Source: Paraburkholderia sp. NMBU_R16 (GTDB lineage: Bacteria > Pseudomonadota > Gammaproteobacteria > Burkholderiales > Burkholderiaceae). From it: a stretch of 55,993 nt of DNA. The stretch lies in contig NZ_JAAAYE010000037.1 in assembly GCF_013282575.1 (NCBI RefSeq), forward strand, positions 1 to 55,993. Reading direction: 5' to 3'. The position numbers and the translations under genes are program-made. The notes beneath the pieces are model-generated. The model was not told the origin of the DNA, did no database searches, and saw nothing but the letters and a program-made list of their open reading frames with translations. How positions within the stretch are numbered: the first letter of the stretch is position 1; every line of letters begins with the position of its first letter. Shown here piece by piece: positions 19,160 to 27,994 of this stretch.

Positions 19160-19936
19160 GCGGCCCCCGTGCACCCGGCGCGCATCAGGCGCACGAGGCG
19201 CCGCCGCAACGCGGGAATCGGCAGTCATTATAGGCCGCGCCAAAGGTACCGCACGAGGCGTACGGCACATACGCCGCTACTGCACGTGCTTCTCGGCGGG
19301 CCGGCCATACCGAAGTATGAACGCATCAAACGATTGTGCGCGCCCGGCGTCTTCTCGCACAGTTGTCGCCGCGCATGCGGTGGCCTACCTTTGATCGCAG
19401 GGCGGCACCTCGTCAGGCATAGCGCCCGGGAGCCCGATCCGGATGAGCGCGGCATGTCCGCCGCGCGCGATGCCGGGCGGATTCGTCAATGCGTCTTTGC
19501 GGTGGACAACCATGGCGGTCAGAGCGGAACGATTTCGGGCACGATGCCGGCTCGGTGGGCGATCGTCGTTATGCGCGTCGCGTGCGACGCGCGGCCCCGG
19601 CCGCACGCGCATCGTGCGGGCGATCGAGAAATCGCGTCAATGCATGTTGCGCAAGGAATCGGACGCGGCACGCATGTTTGCCATGCTCGACGATCCGAGC
19701 GACTGAACCCACGACGCACGAATCGTCAGACGAACGCGAGGCGCGCTGAGCGCTCGCGGTTGCCCCGCGCGGCTCAACGCTGCGATGCGGCGGATTTCCC
19801 TTCTCTTCCTGGATGAACCGGTAAACGCGGAAGCGCTGCCGGCGCTTCGCCGCTTCTTTGGCGGCGCCTCGCTCGGTGCAGCGGGTGTGGGAAAAAAGAC
19901 GCGGCGGCAATCAGGTTGCGCGCCGCGCTGGAACGG
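19160..19936. other. Gene-poor interval
   Basis: This 777-bp stretch has open frames on both strands, but none has a credible ribosome site, a family motif or a domain-like composition. I found no tRNA, terminator or repeat. It may hold the promoter of the FixJ-type gene at its left end. The rest could be decayed sequence or an unrecognised RNA. Confidence 0.4.
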
Positions 19937-20062
19937 TCAAAGCAATGTGACGTAACGCAGATCGACGGTGCGGCGATAGACGTTCTTGCCGAGCCATGGC
20001 ACGTAGGTATATTCGGCGTAGGCGTTGCTGCCCATCAAAAGCCATGTGTTCAGCCGAGACAT
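19937..20062 (-). CDS. Small protein of 41 residues
   Basis: A short frame encodes MSRLNTWLLMGSNAYAEYTY and continues to residue 41, ending DLRYVTLL. GGAG lies 7 bp before the ATG (CGGAGAACCACG). The composition is protein-like, rich in Tyr, Leu and Trp, unlike arginine-rich shadow frames. There is no clear transmembrane helix and no known motif. It stands alone in a sparse region, downstream of the methyltransferase gene in the same direction. I do not recognise it. The ribosome site and composition make it a fair candidate for a real gene. Confidence 0.4.
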   Translation of the reverse strand: MSRLNTWLLMGSNAYAEYTYVPWLGKNVYRRTVDLRYVTLL

Positions 20063-20297
20063 CGTGGTTCTCCGAAAAATCGATGCTCGTTGCAAGAACG
20101 CGTGGAGCATGTATCGAAGCGTACGCACTGTCCCGAGCCCGCGCCATTCTACGAGGGGATGGAGTAAGTCTTCGCCTGGATGAGCACGAGAAACGGACGT
20201 ATGACAGGGTTTGTACTGCGGCACCGTCCGCAGCGCGGGAATTTCCGCATGAGTAAGCTGCGGCAACCGCATCGGCTCCGCTTATCGACCGCGGCGT

Positions 20298-21605
20298 TTA
20301 TGCCGCTCGCGCATCGCCGGCCACTCGAGCGCCGATGACTGCGTAGGGAAACGATTCGGATTTCTTGATCCGCACATCGTCGAATCCGGTGCTGTTGAGG
20401 AGTGCCGTCATTTCGCCCTCCGTGAACCGATGCGAATAGAAAACCTGCATGCGATCGCCTCGCGCGAACTCGAGCTGTGTTCCCGGGACCTTCACGTTGC
20501 GATCGAACTTGAAGTAGCCCACCACGCTATGACGCTCGGCGTCCCAAACGATCTGCAACCGGCCGGCATGGGCCAAGCCAAGCTGCTTGACTGAAGCAAG
20601 GATGTGCTCTTGATAGGCCGTGGCTCGATATCCGACCAGTGTCCTTTCCATTGCAGCCTCTTGTTCAGGAATGAGCGCCACGCCCACGAGAAGCCGGCCA
20701 TCGAGCGGCAAGCGCGACTGAATGTTTTTCAACATGATCGCTGGATGGTCTGGATTACCAAGCGTTTGGCCCAACAGCATTCCCACCGTCAACCCGTCGC
20801 GGTGGGGGACGGGACGTTGCGCCTCACCGATCGAATGAGGATCCTCCAGATCGAGCGAATCGAATTTCAATTTCAATTCTGGCCGAGCTCGTTGGAGCGC
20901 CGAAAGCGTACTTTTCGCTTTTTCCAACAACGCGGGGTTCACGTCTACTCCCGTGTATTCCGGCGCTGGCTGACCGAAGCTCTTGATAATCTCCGCCGCC
21001 TTGCACCCATCTCCCGGCCCGAACTCCCGAATCGCGCCGATGTGTCCGTCCCATTCCTCAACGAAGGCCTTGACGAGTGCGAGTTCCGCTCGAGGCAACG
21101 CGTACTTCGGATCTTTGGACGCTACCACCCACTTTTCGGCGCCTGCGGGAGTCAAATACGCGACGTTGACCGGAAGGACGTGGATGCCATCGCGGTACAC
21201 GATCGAATCGGCTATACGCCGTCTCAATGCGTCGACGCTATCCCCCGCACGCCCGGACAATGACTGATCATCGCTACCGGCTCCGGCCTTGAAAGACGCC
21301 GACGCGCCATCGGCCACCCCCGGAGTGCGCAGCGCATCGAGTGCGGCATTGACGGTGGATGGCTTTCGCGCGCTTGCGCTGCCTCCCGAGGTTCCGCTAC
21401 CGGGGCCGCCCGGTAACACCGGATCATGATGGTGGAAGCAGGGAACGACTGCATGATCTAACCATCCGGGACTCGGTGTCATCGCGTCGCGCCATTTCGT
21501 AAATGGAAGTTCGGTTGCCGCCGCGTCGAGCACAACAGCGTATCGCGTGCTCGCGTATAGCGGACTGCATTCACCCGGTGCGAAATCCTCGTCCATTCGA
21601 GACAT
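20298..21605 (-). CDS. EgtD-like SAM-dependent methyltransferase with N-terminal extension
   Basis: This 435-residue protein has a C-terminal domain (about 140-430) resembling histidine-specific methyltransferases of the EgtD family (Methyltransf_33). SAM motif I is REFGPGDG (193-200), followed by YTGVDVNPALLEKAK. GMLLGQTLGN and LVGVALIP follow in family order, and the C-terminal FARGDRMQVFYSHRFT matches the usual FxxGE-type segment. EgtD makes hercynine on the way to ergothioneine, but its partner EgtB is not here. Residues 1-135 are extra: a Gly/Ser-rich, disordered stretch (GGPGSGTSGGSASARK) with no signal peptide. EgtD itself is about 320 residues. The substrate may not be histidine. The gene is solitary and divergent from the acyltransferase. 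Confidence 0.7.
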   Translation of the reverse strand: MSRMDEDFAPGECSPLYASTRYAVVLDAAATELPFTKWRDAMTPSPGWLDHAVVPCFHHHDPVLPGGPGSGTSGGSASARKPSTVNAALDALRTPGVADGASASFKAGAGSDDQSLSGRAGDSVDALRRRIADSIVYRDGIHVLPVNVAYLTPAGAEKWVVASKDPKYALPRAELALVKAFVEEWDGHIGAIREFGPGDGCKAAEIIKSFGQPAPEYTGVDVNPALLEKAKSTLSALQRARPELKLKFDSLDLEDPHSIGEAQRPVPHRDGLTVGMLLGQTLGNPDHPAIMLKNIQSRLPLDGRLLVGVALIPEQEAAMERTLVGYRATAYQEHILASVKQLGLAHAGRLQIVWDAERHSVVGYFKFDRNVKVPGTQLEFARGDRMQVFYSHRFTEGEMTALLNSTGFDDVRIKKSESFPYAVIGARVAGDARAA

Positions 21606-21828
21606 GCTTGTCGCTCGGTGCGCGAACTAATGGCATGGCGTGCGCACCTCGTGGCGTCATACCCCCGCATGCGAACTTCCTCTGCAGGTATGCGCGCGAG
21701 AACGAGGGGAACTTTCGCGCGATCCTGAACCGAACACTACTCAATGCACCTATAAACGCCTCGAAGACCGGCGACCCAGAGCTGTCTTGTCATGCAAACA
21801 ACAGCTCGAGCCGATGCAAGGAGAGTGG

Positions 21829-23013
21829 ATGGATCGAAAAAGAGTACCGGGTCTCGACTGCGGTCGGGCCATTGCCGTCGTTTCAGTCGTCGCAGTTCAC
21901 TTGTCGTTTCAATTTCCTCATCTGCCGCATTGGGCGAAAATCGTCGCCCGTATGGGCCAATATGGAGTACAGCTTTTCTTCGTGATCAGCGCCGTTACGA
22001 TCTTCATGACGCTGGAGACCGAACGTGCACGATATGCAAGCACCGGTCAGATCGTCTTGCGTTTTTACGTCAAACGGTTTTTCCGCATCGCTCCGCTCTA
22101 CTACGTCGCAATCGTCGGATATGGCCTGATGAGTTGGTACACCTACACGTTTCAGGCCGATCACGCCTCGATTCTCGGGCCCCACGACACCTCTGACATC
22201 CTGCTGAACCTGTTCTTCGTTCACGCACTGTCCAATTCGGCCATCAACAACGTCGTCCCGGGCGGATGGTCGATCGGAGTGGAGATGCTGTTCTATCTGA
22301 TCGCGCCGCTCGTCTTCTTCTGTACAGGCGGCTCGCGTTCTCGGCTGACGGCGCTGAGCGTGCTGCTCTTGTCCGCTTGCGCAGCGTCTCTTATTACCGG
22401 CGCATGCGGCGGCCGCCTCGAATGCAGCGTTCAAAACAACACGTTCTTCTATTTCTGGCCTCCGGTCCAAGTACCGTGTTTTCTCGTGGGTTTCTGGTGC
22501 TGGAATCTGTTCGGCCCATATCTCGTTGGGCAAGTGCAATTGAGCCGCCGTGGCATGGCCGTCGCACTGTTCGTTTCGATCCTCTGCGGCGCGGGCACCG
22601 CCGTCCTTGGCGTCTGGCTGGGACTCGCGCACGAATTGGCGCCCATCGTCGCGGCATGCGGAGCCGCCGCCTTGTTGCTTGCATGCTGCTCGCGGGCCGA
22701 CCGGTCGCTGCCTGCCCGTGTCGCCGATGCCATTGGGCGCGAAAGCTACGGCGTCTATCTCTGGCATTTCATCTTCCCATTCGCGGCGATGTACGTTTTC
22801 CGGGATTCGGCCTTCCTTGCCACGCATGGATCGTGGATGTCGCTGGCCGTCTTCATGCTTACCCTCGCGGCCGCGGTGGCAGCCTCGTATGCACTATCGC
22901 GTGTCACCGATACGCTCATTCAACGCGGCGCATCCGAGCTCGCGCGCACGCTCCTCCAGCAGATCGACATGCGGTTCGGCTTCGGCGCTGCGCCATCGCG
23001 CCGGCTGGAGTAG
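21829..23013 (+). CDS. Acyltransferase family 3 membrane protein
   Basis: This integral membrane protein of about 394 residues has around ten hydrophobic helices. The family opening RVPGLDCGRAIAVVSVVAVHL contains the conserved His in the first helix. The RFYVKRFFRIAPLYY segment has the usual double-arginine pattern, and GGWSIGVEMLFYLIAPL is the next signature. The family (OafA/NodX-like) transfers acetyl or other acyl groups to sugars of O-antigen, exopolysaccharide or Nod factors at the membrane. ATG at 21829 follows AAGGAGAG; the open frame upstream of it is not used. It is divergent from the EgtD-like gene and 36 bp ahead of the DUF1801 gene. No glycan gene cluster is nearby. Confidence 0.88.
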   Translation: MDRKRVPGLDCGRAIAVVSVVAVHLSFQFPHLPHWAKIVARMGQYGVQLFFVISAVTIFMTLETERARYASTGQIVLRFYVKRFFRIAPLYYVAIVGYGLMSWYTYTFQADHASILGPHDTSDILLNLFFVHALSNSAINNVVPGGWSIGVEMLFYLIAPLVFFCTGGSRSRLTALSVLLLSACAASLITGACGGRLECSVQNNTFFYFWPPVQVPCFLVGFWCWNLFGPYLVGQVQLSRRGMAVALFVSILCGAGTAVLGVWLGLAHELAPIVAACGAAALLLACCSRADRSLPARVADAIGRESYGVYLWHFIFPFAAMYVFRDSAFLATHGSWMSLAVFMLTLAAAVAASYALSRVTDTLIQRGASELARTLLQQIDMRFGFGAAPSRRLE

Positions 23014-23049
23014 ACTGCGCGACGGCGCGCATCGCATCGAGGAGACCGG

Positions 23050-23475
23050 ATGAATCCTTCAGAACGCATCGACGAACTAATCGCAGGCCTCACGGACTGG
23101 CGCGGCAAGACCTTCGCCGAGCTCCGTGCGGCCATTCTCGAAGCCGATCCGCACATCGTCGAGGAATGGAAGTGGATGGGAAGCCCCGTCTGGTACTGCG
23201 ATGGGATGATTGCCGTCGCCAACGCCCACAAAGGGAAAGTGAAGGTCACTTTTCTGCACGGCGCGCACATGCCCGATCCGGATAAGCTCTTCAACGCGGG
23301 GCTCGAAGGCAACGCAAGACGAGCGATCGATTTTTTCGAAGGCGACAAGATAAACAAGCGCGCGTTTAAAAATCTCGTGCGCGCAGCGATCGTCTATAAC
23401 CGAACGGCCTTGAAGAAGAGCCGGAAGACGCCTGCGGATGCGGAAACGAAGACACCGAAAAGCAAAGCGGCATGA
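23050..23475 (+). CDS. DUF1801 (YdhG-like) domain protein
   Basis: This small soluble protein of 141 residues has a DUF1801 fold: VEEWKWMGSPVWYCDGMIAVANAHKGKVKVTF with the family's W-P/V-W core, then a helical and Lys-rich C-terminus (KKSRKTPADAETKTPKSKAA) that is probably disordered. The family is widespread with no firm biochemical role; some members are linked to iron carriage or stress. GAGGAGACCGG precedes the ATG. It may be co-transcribed with the acyltransferase. It converges on the LacI gene. Confidence 0.85.
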   Translation: MNPSERIDELIAGLTDWRGKTFAELRAAILEADPHIVEEWKWMGSPVWYCDGMIAVANAHKGKVKVTFLHGAHMPDPDKLFNAGLEGNARRAIDFFEGDKINKRAFKNLVRAAIVYNRTALKKSRKTPADAETKTPKSKAA

Positions 23476-23528
23476 AGTCGTCGATCCAAAGCCGTCGAAT
23501 CGCCCTGCAGCCATAGCGGCAAGAAAAT

Positions 23529-24584
23529 TTATCTCGGCTTTTGCGAGCGGGGCTGCGTTCGCCTCGGCCGCAACGGCGGCGTGCGCCCTGTCGATTCGCG
23601 CACGACCAGTTCCATTCCAGGCACGACATGCACGGCGCGAGCCGGCCTCGCACCTTCCACCATCTCGAGCGCGAGCGCTATCGAGCGCGCGGCGATCTCC
23701 GCTGTGGGCAACCGCACGGTAGTCAACGCCGGGCGGAATTGATGGGCAAGCGCAATATCGGTGAATCCGATGATCGATAGATCCTCGGGCACGCGTTTGC
23801 CGAGATCCGCGGCCGCCTGCATTGCGCCGATGGCCATCAGGTCGTTCGTCGCGAAGATCGACGTCAAGGTTCGGTCGGAACGCAACAGTTTCGTGGCCGC
23901 CTCGTAGCCGCTCTCGATCGAATCGTGCGCATGCGCGACGGCAACTGCGTTTTCGCCATGGCCGTGTTTCGTGAGCGCATCGGTAAATCCGCGAAGCCTC
24001 ACCGTCTGCGGGCCGCCCGAGCCCGCGCCGACCAGCGCACCGAACTTGCGGTGTCCGAGCTCCGACAGATGCGCGGCCGCAAGTGCGCCGGCCGCCGCAA
24101 AATCGATAGTGACGCAAGGCAACGCGCGCGAAGCGCGGACATGCTCCCACATGCAGAGCACGACCGCCGCCCTCTTACCCGCAATCTCCGTCAGTTCGCG
24201 CTCGCTCAGATCCGTGTTCATGACGATGACCCCGGCCGCGAGCGAACCTGCGATCTGCTCCAGATAGGCCCGCGTAATGGCAGGATCGTCATCCGTGTTG
24301 CATACGAGCAGAAAGTGGCCGCGCTTACGCGCTTCGCGTTCCGCCGCGCGCACGAACTCCGGGTAAAACGGGTTCGTGATGTTCGAAAGCATCAGCGCGA
24401 GCGTCGACGTACGGCCGCTCGCGAGCGCGCGGGCCGTCAGGTTCGGCCGATAACCGAGCTCGCGGATGGCCGCAAGCACCCGCTCCACCGTTTCCGGCTT
24501 CACCTTGTGAGGATTGCGTAATACGTTGGAAACGGTGGCCCCCGTTACCTTCGCTCGCCGCGCCACTTCGGCAAGTGTGACCAA
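23529..24584 (-). CDS. LacI-family transcriptional regulator
   Basis: This 351-residue repressor has an N-terminal LacI helix-turn-helix (TLAEVARRAKVTGATVSNVL, then hinge RPNLTARALASGRT) and a periplasmic-binding-protein-like sensor domain. It is divergent from the sugar importer and beta-galactosidase operon, and a perfect palindrome of LacI type lies between them at 24769-24784. Its ligand is therefore probably a galactoside or a breakdown product. The C-terminal 20 residues are Arg-rich (RTPPLRPRRTQPRSQKPR). It is most likely a local repressor released by substrate. Confidence 0.9.
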   Translation of the reverse strand: MVTLAEVARRAKVTGATVSNVLRNPHKVKPETVERVLAAIRELGYRPNLTARALASGRTSTLALMLSNITNPFYPEFVRAAEREARKRGHFLLVCNTDDDPAITRAYLEQIAGSLAAGVIVMNTDLSERELTEIAGKRAAVVLCMWEHVRASRALPCVTIDFAAAGALAAAHLSELGHRKFGALVGAGSGGPQTVRLRGFTDALTKHGHGENAVAVAHAHDSIESGYEAATKLLRSDRTLTSIFATNDLMAIGAMQAAADLGKRVPEDLSIIGFTDIALAHQFRPALTTVRLPTAEIAARSIALALEMVEGARPARAVHVVPGMELVVRESTGRTPPLRPRRTQPRSQKPR

Positions 24585-24768
24585 ATTCTTTTCCCCCGAT
24601 TCAAGCGGTCAGGCGCCGCCCGTTGCCCGAGCTCGTTTTCCCAGATGGTGGGACGCACTCCCAAACGTTGCGCGACAGGATTCTGTGCGCTAACTTCCGT
24701 CCCATCAGAAGCACCCCCTTCATAGGAGACCACATGGTACGACCGACCACGGCAACCTGGCGATAAAA

Positions 24769-24784
24769 ATTTAAGCGCTTAAAT
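24769..24784. promoter_or_regulatory. Perfect 16-bp palindromic operator for the LacI-type regulator
   Basis: ATTTAAGCGCTTAAAT is a perfect inverted repeat with the central CG typical of LacI-family operators. It lies 52 bp upstream of the ATG of the sugar-binding-protein gene and 185 bp from the regulator's own start, in an AT-rich patch where a promoter would sit. Regulation of both directions is plausible. Confidence 0.7.
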
Positions 24785-24835
24785 CTCGGACCGCCCGGAA
24801 CAGCCGTTTGCACTACACAAACAATGGAGACAACG

Positions 24836-26077
24836 ATGAAACTCAACGTGCGCGCACTCGCGCTGGCCTCTCTGAGCTGCGCGACTTTTGCAGCGGCATC
24901 TTCGGCCTGGTCAGGAACGCTGAATATCACGGTATCCGCGCGCGGCAATCAGCGCGCCACCTGGCAAAACGCATTCGATCAGTTCAAGAAGGCCAATCCC
25001 GATGTCGATCTTAAGATCAGCTATGTCGGAGAAGAGGCTTACAAGGTGCAGATGTCGGGCTGGCTCGCCACTGATCCGCCCGATGTGCTCAGTTGGCACA
25101 ACGGCGAACGGATGGCCTATTTTGCACGGCGCAGCCTGCTCGAAGACTTGAGCAGCGATTGGCAAAAGAACGGCTGGAACCAGACTTACGCTTCGGTGAA
25201 GTCATCGTCGACTTACGCCGGCAAGCAGTACAGCGTGCCCCTCGGATACGACGCATATGGGTTCTTCTACCGCAAGGACCTGTTCCATAAGGCCGGTATT
25301 TCCGGTGAACCTGCGACTTGGCAGCAGTTCCTGGACGACTGCAGGAAGCTGAAGGCCGCCGGTATCGCGCCGATCGCGGTGCCGGCGCGCGATTCGTGGA
25401 CCCTTGCCGCCTGGTTCGACTATCTCGACCTGCGCATCAACGGCTACGCATTCCACCAGCAACTGATGGCGGGCGACATCGCATATACGGACCCGCGCGT
25501 GAAGCATGTCTATGAAGCATGGAAAACGCTCATCGACGACAAGTACTTCATCGAGAACGCGCTCTCCTACGATGTCGATTCGATCAGCCCGATGCTCGTA
25601 AACGGGCGGGCCGCGATGATGCTGATGGGCACGTTCTTCTCGGCCGCATTGCCCTCGGCGACGCGCCAGGAAATGGGTTACTTCCGCTTCCCCGTCATCG
25701 ATGCTTCGGTTCCGTTGGCCGAGGACGGTCCCGTCAATGTGCTGATCGTCCCTGCCAAGGCAAAAAACAAAACCGATGCTCGGCGCCTCATCGCGTTCAT
25801 GGGCCAACCGGAGATCAACGGCGAACTCGCGAAGGGCTGGGGAACGTTGCCGTCCAACAACAAGGCCCCCGAGCCGCAGGACCCGATATCGAAGGTCGGT
25901 TTCCAGACCCTTTCGAGTACCCCCGGCGGCATCGCGCAGTTCTACGATCGCGACATGACGAAGGAAATGGCCGACGAGGGCATGAAGGCGATGCAGCAGT
26001 TCTTCTCCGATCCCACGCAGCTCGATGCGATTTTGCAGCGCCTCGAGTCCACGCGTAAGCGGATCTACAAGAAGTAG
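24836..26077 (+). CDS. Sugar ABC transporter substrate-binding protein
   Basis: This extracellular solute-binding protein (family 1) of about 413 residues has a signal peptide at about residues 1-27 (ALASLSCATFAAASSAWSG). The mature protein starts LNITVSARGNQRATWQNAF. Typical family blocks are DPPDVLSWHNGERM, GKQYSVPLGYDAYGFFYRKDLF and GRAAMMLMGTFF. It captures an oligosaccharide in the periplasm. ATG at 24836 follows GGAGACAACG. It is the first gene of the operon running to the GH42 enzyme, so a galacto-oligosaccharide is the likely ligand. Confidence 0.9.
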   Translation: MKLNVRALALASLSCATFAAASSAWSGTLNITVSARGNQRATWQNAFDQFKKANPDVDLKISYVGEEAYKVQMSGWLATDPPDVLSWHNGERMAYFARRSLLEDLSSDWQKNGWNQTYASVKSSSTYAGKQYSVPLGYDAYGFFYRKDLFHKAGISGEPATWQQFLDDCRKLKAAGIAPIAVPARDSWTLAAWFDYLDLRINGYAFHQQLMAGDIAYTDPRVKHVYEAWKTLIDDKYFIENALSYDVDSISPMLVNGRAAMMLMGTFFSAALPSATRQEMGYFRFPVIDASVPLAEDGPVNVLIVPAKAKNKTDARRLIAFMGQPEINGELAKGWGTLPSNNKAPEPQDPISKVGFQTLSSTPGGIAQFYDRDMTKEMADEGMKAMQQFFSDPTQLDAILQRLESTRKRIYKK

Positions 26078-26140
26078 GCGGTGCGATCGCGGGGCCGGTG
26101 CTCGCTGCTGCGCCCGCCCTGCACGCAGGAGTTTCGATCG

Positions 26141-27058
26141 ATGTCCATTTCCATTACTCCACGAGCGTCGCGGCGCGCAGCGCGGCCGGCGACGAACAAT
26201 CGGTCGCCGCTCGTCAAGCGGCGCACGCGCGCGGCACTCTGCTTCCTGCTTCCGGGCCTCGCTCTCTTTACGGTGTTCGTCATCTATCCGATCGCGAGCA
26301 GTATCGTCCTCAGCTTTCATCACTGGGACGGCATGACCGCGAAGACATTCGCAGGTCTCGACAACTATCGGGAGCTAATCGCATCGGACACGTTCTACAC
26401 CGCCCTCAAGAACAATCTGACCTGGCTCGCGCTGTTTCTGCTTGCCCCGCCCGCCGGATTGGTCCTCGCGCTTTACCTGAATCAGAACGTCACCGGCATC
26501 CGCCTCGTGAAGTCGTTGTTCTTCGCTCCGTTCGTGCTGCCCGGCGTCGTGGTGGGTCTCGTCTTTTCCTGGTTCTACGACCCGACGTTCGGCTTGTTGA
26601 AGCTCATCGTCGGTCACGGTATCCCGGTCCTCGGCGATCCGCGCTACGTGACCTTCGGCATCGTCTTCGCCGCGCTTTGGCCACAAATTCCGTTCTGCAT
26701 GATCCTCTATCTGACTGGACTCACGGCCATCAATCCCGAGATCGTCGAAGCGGCCCGCATGGAGGGCGCGGGCGGCTGGGCATTGCTTTGGCATGTGATC
26801 CTGCCGCAGTTGCGTCCCGCCACGTTCATGGCGTTCGTGCTGACCGTCATCGGCGCGCTGCGCAGCTTCGATCTCATTTCGGTGATGAGCGGCGGCGGTC
26901 CGTTCGACAGCTCGACGGTGCTCGCCTATTTCATGTACGACCAAGCGATCAAGTACTACCGCGAGGGCTATTCGGCCGCGATCGCGGTGGTGCTGTTCGC
27001 GATCATGCTCGTCTATATCGCATGGCAATTGCGCCGCCTCGTGCGGACCGATTCCTGA
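26141..27058 (+). CDS. Sugar ABC transporter permease (MalF/UgpA type)
   Basis: This permease of about 305 residues has six predicted membrane helices; TM1 is at about residues 30-52 (ALCFLLPGLALFTVFVIYPI). The EAA loop reads VEAARMEGAGGWALLWHVILP. ATG at 26141 follows GCAGGAG. It lies 63 bp after the binding protein and 30 bp before the second permease, and forms a heterodimer with it. No ATPase gene follows, so a shared MsmK/UgpC-like ATPase elsewhere must power it. Confidence 0.9.
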   Translation: MSISITPRASRRAARPATNNRSPLVKRRTRAALCFLLPGLALFTVFVIYPIASSIVLSFHHWDGMTAKTFAGLDNYRELIASDTFYTALKNNLTWLALFLLAPPAGLVLALYLNQNVTGIRLVKSLFFAPFVLPGVVVGLVFSWFYDPTFGLLKLIVGHGIPVLGDPRYVTFGIVFAALWPQIPFCMILYLTGLTAINPEIVEAARMEGAGGWALLWHVILPQLRPATFMAFVLTVIGALRSFDLISVMSGGGPFDSSTVLAYFMYDQAIKYYREGYSAAIAVVLFAIMLVYIAWQLRRLVRTDS

Positions 27059-27088
27059 ACATCCTGAACAGATCCTGGGGAGCATTCG

Positions 27089-27940
27089 ATGTATCCGATG
27101 CCTGTCGCCCGGTGGCGGCCCGTACCGCGCCTGCTCTATTGCGTCTCGCTGCCTGTCGCGCTCCTGTTATGGCTCGTGCCGCTGCTCGCCGTACTCGTCA
27201 CCTCCGTGCGCTCTACCGACGAGTTGCTGGCAGGCCACTACTGGACGTGGCCCAGACACTTCGCGCTCTTCGAGAATTACGGCACGGCACTCACGCAGAC
27301 GCCAATGCTGCATTACTTCTGGAATAGCTGCCTGATCACACTGCCGGCCATGGCGATTTCGATCGCGCTTGCCTCGATGGCCGGTCATGCGCTGGCCAGC
27401 TACCGCTTCAGGGGAAATGCGGTGCTGCTCGGCATATTCGTCGCCGGCAACTTCGTGCCGATTCAGATCTTGATGATTCCCGTGCGCGAATTGATGCTCG
27501 GACTCAATCTCTACAACACGGTCTGGGCGCTCGTCATTTTCCACGCCGCGTTCCAGACGGGCTTTTGCACACTGTTTCTGCGCAATTTCATCCGCGAGCT
27601 TCCATACGAACTCATCGAGGCCGCGCGCATCGAAGGAGCGAGCGAGTGGACGATCTTCGCACGCGTCGTGCTGCCGCTCGTGCGGCCGGCGCTCGCCGCG
27701 CTCGCCATTCTGGTCTTTACCTTCGTCTGGAACGACTACTTCTGGGCGCTCTGCCTCACACAAGGCGACGAGGCAGCGCCCATTACCGTCGGCGTGGCAG
27801 CGCTCAGGGGGCAGTGGACCACCGCGTGGAATCTCGTCTCGGCCGGCTCGGTGCTCGCCGCCCTGCCGTCCGTCCTGATGTTCTTCGCCATGCAGAAACA
27901 CTTCGTTGCCGGCCTGACGTTCGGCGCAACGAAGGGTTAG
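27089..27940 (+). CDS. Sugar ABC transporter permease (MalG/UgpE type)
   Basis: This 283-residue permease has six membrane helices (LLYCVSLPVALLLWLVPLLA first). The EAA loop reads IEAARIEGASEWTIFARVVLP, which docks the ATPase, followed by the conserved FTFVWNDYFWAL segment. It is the third gene of the LacI-controlled operon, partner of the MalF-type permease, and 54 bp upstream of the beta-galactosidase. GGGGAG precedes the ATG. Confidence 0.9.
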   Translation: MYPMPVARWRPVPRLLYCVSLPVALLLWLVPLLAVLVTSVRSTDELLAGHYWTWPRHFALFENYGTALTQTPMLHYFWNSCLITLPAMAISIALASMAGHALASYRFRGNAVLLGIFVAGNFVPIQILMIPVRELMLGLNLYNTVWALVIFHAAFQTGFCTLFLRNFIRELPYELIEAARIEGASEWTIFARVVLPLVRPALAALAILVFTFVWNDYFWALCLTQGDEAAPITVGVAALRGQWTTAWNLVSAGSVLAALPSVLMFFAMQKHFVAGLTFGATKG

Positions 27941-27994
27941 CGCAACGCCAGCTGCGCGTCGACCATTTTTCACAAACGAATCGAGGAACGCTCA

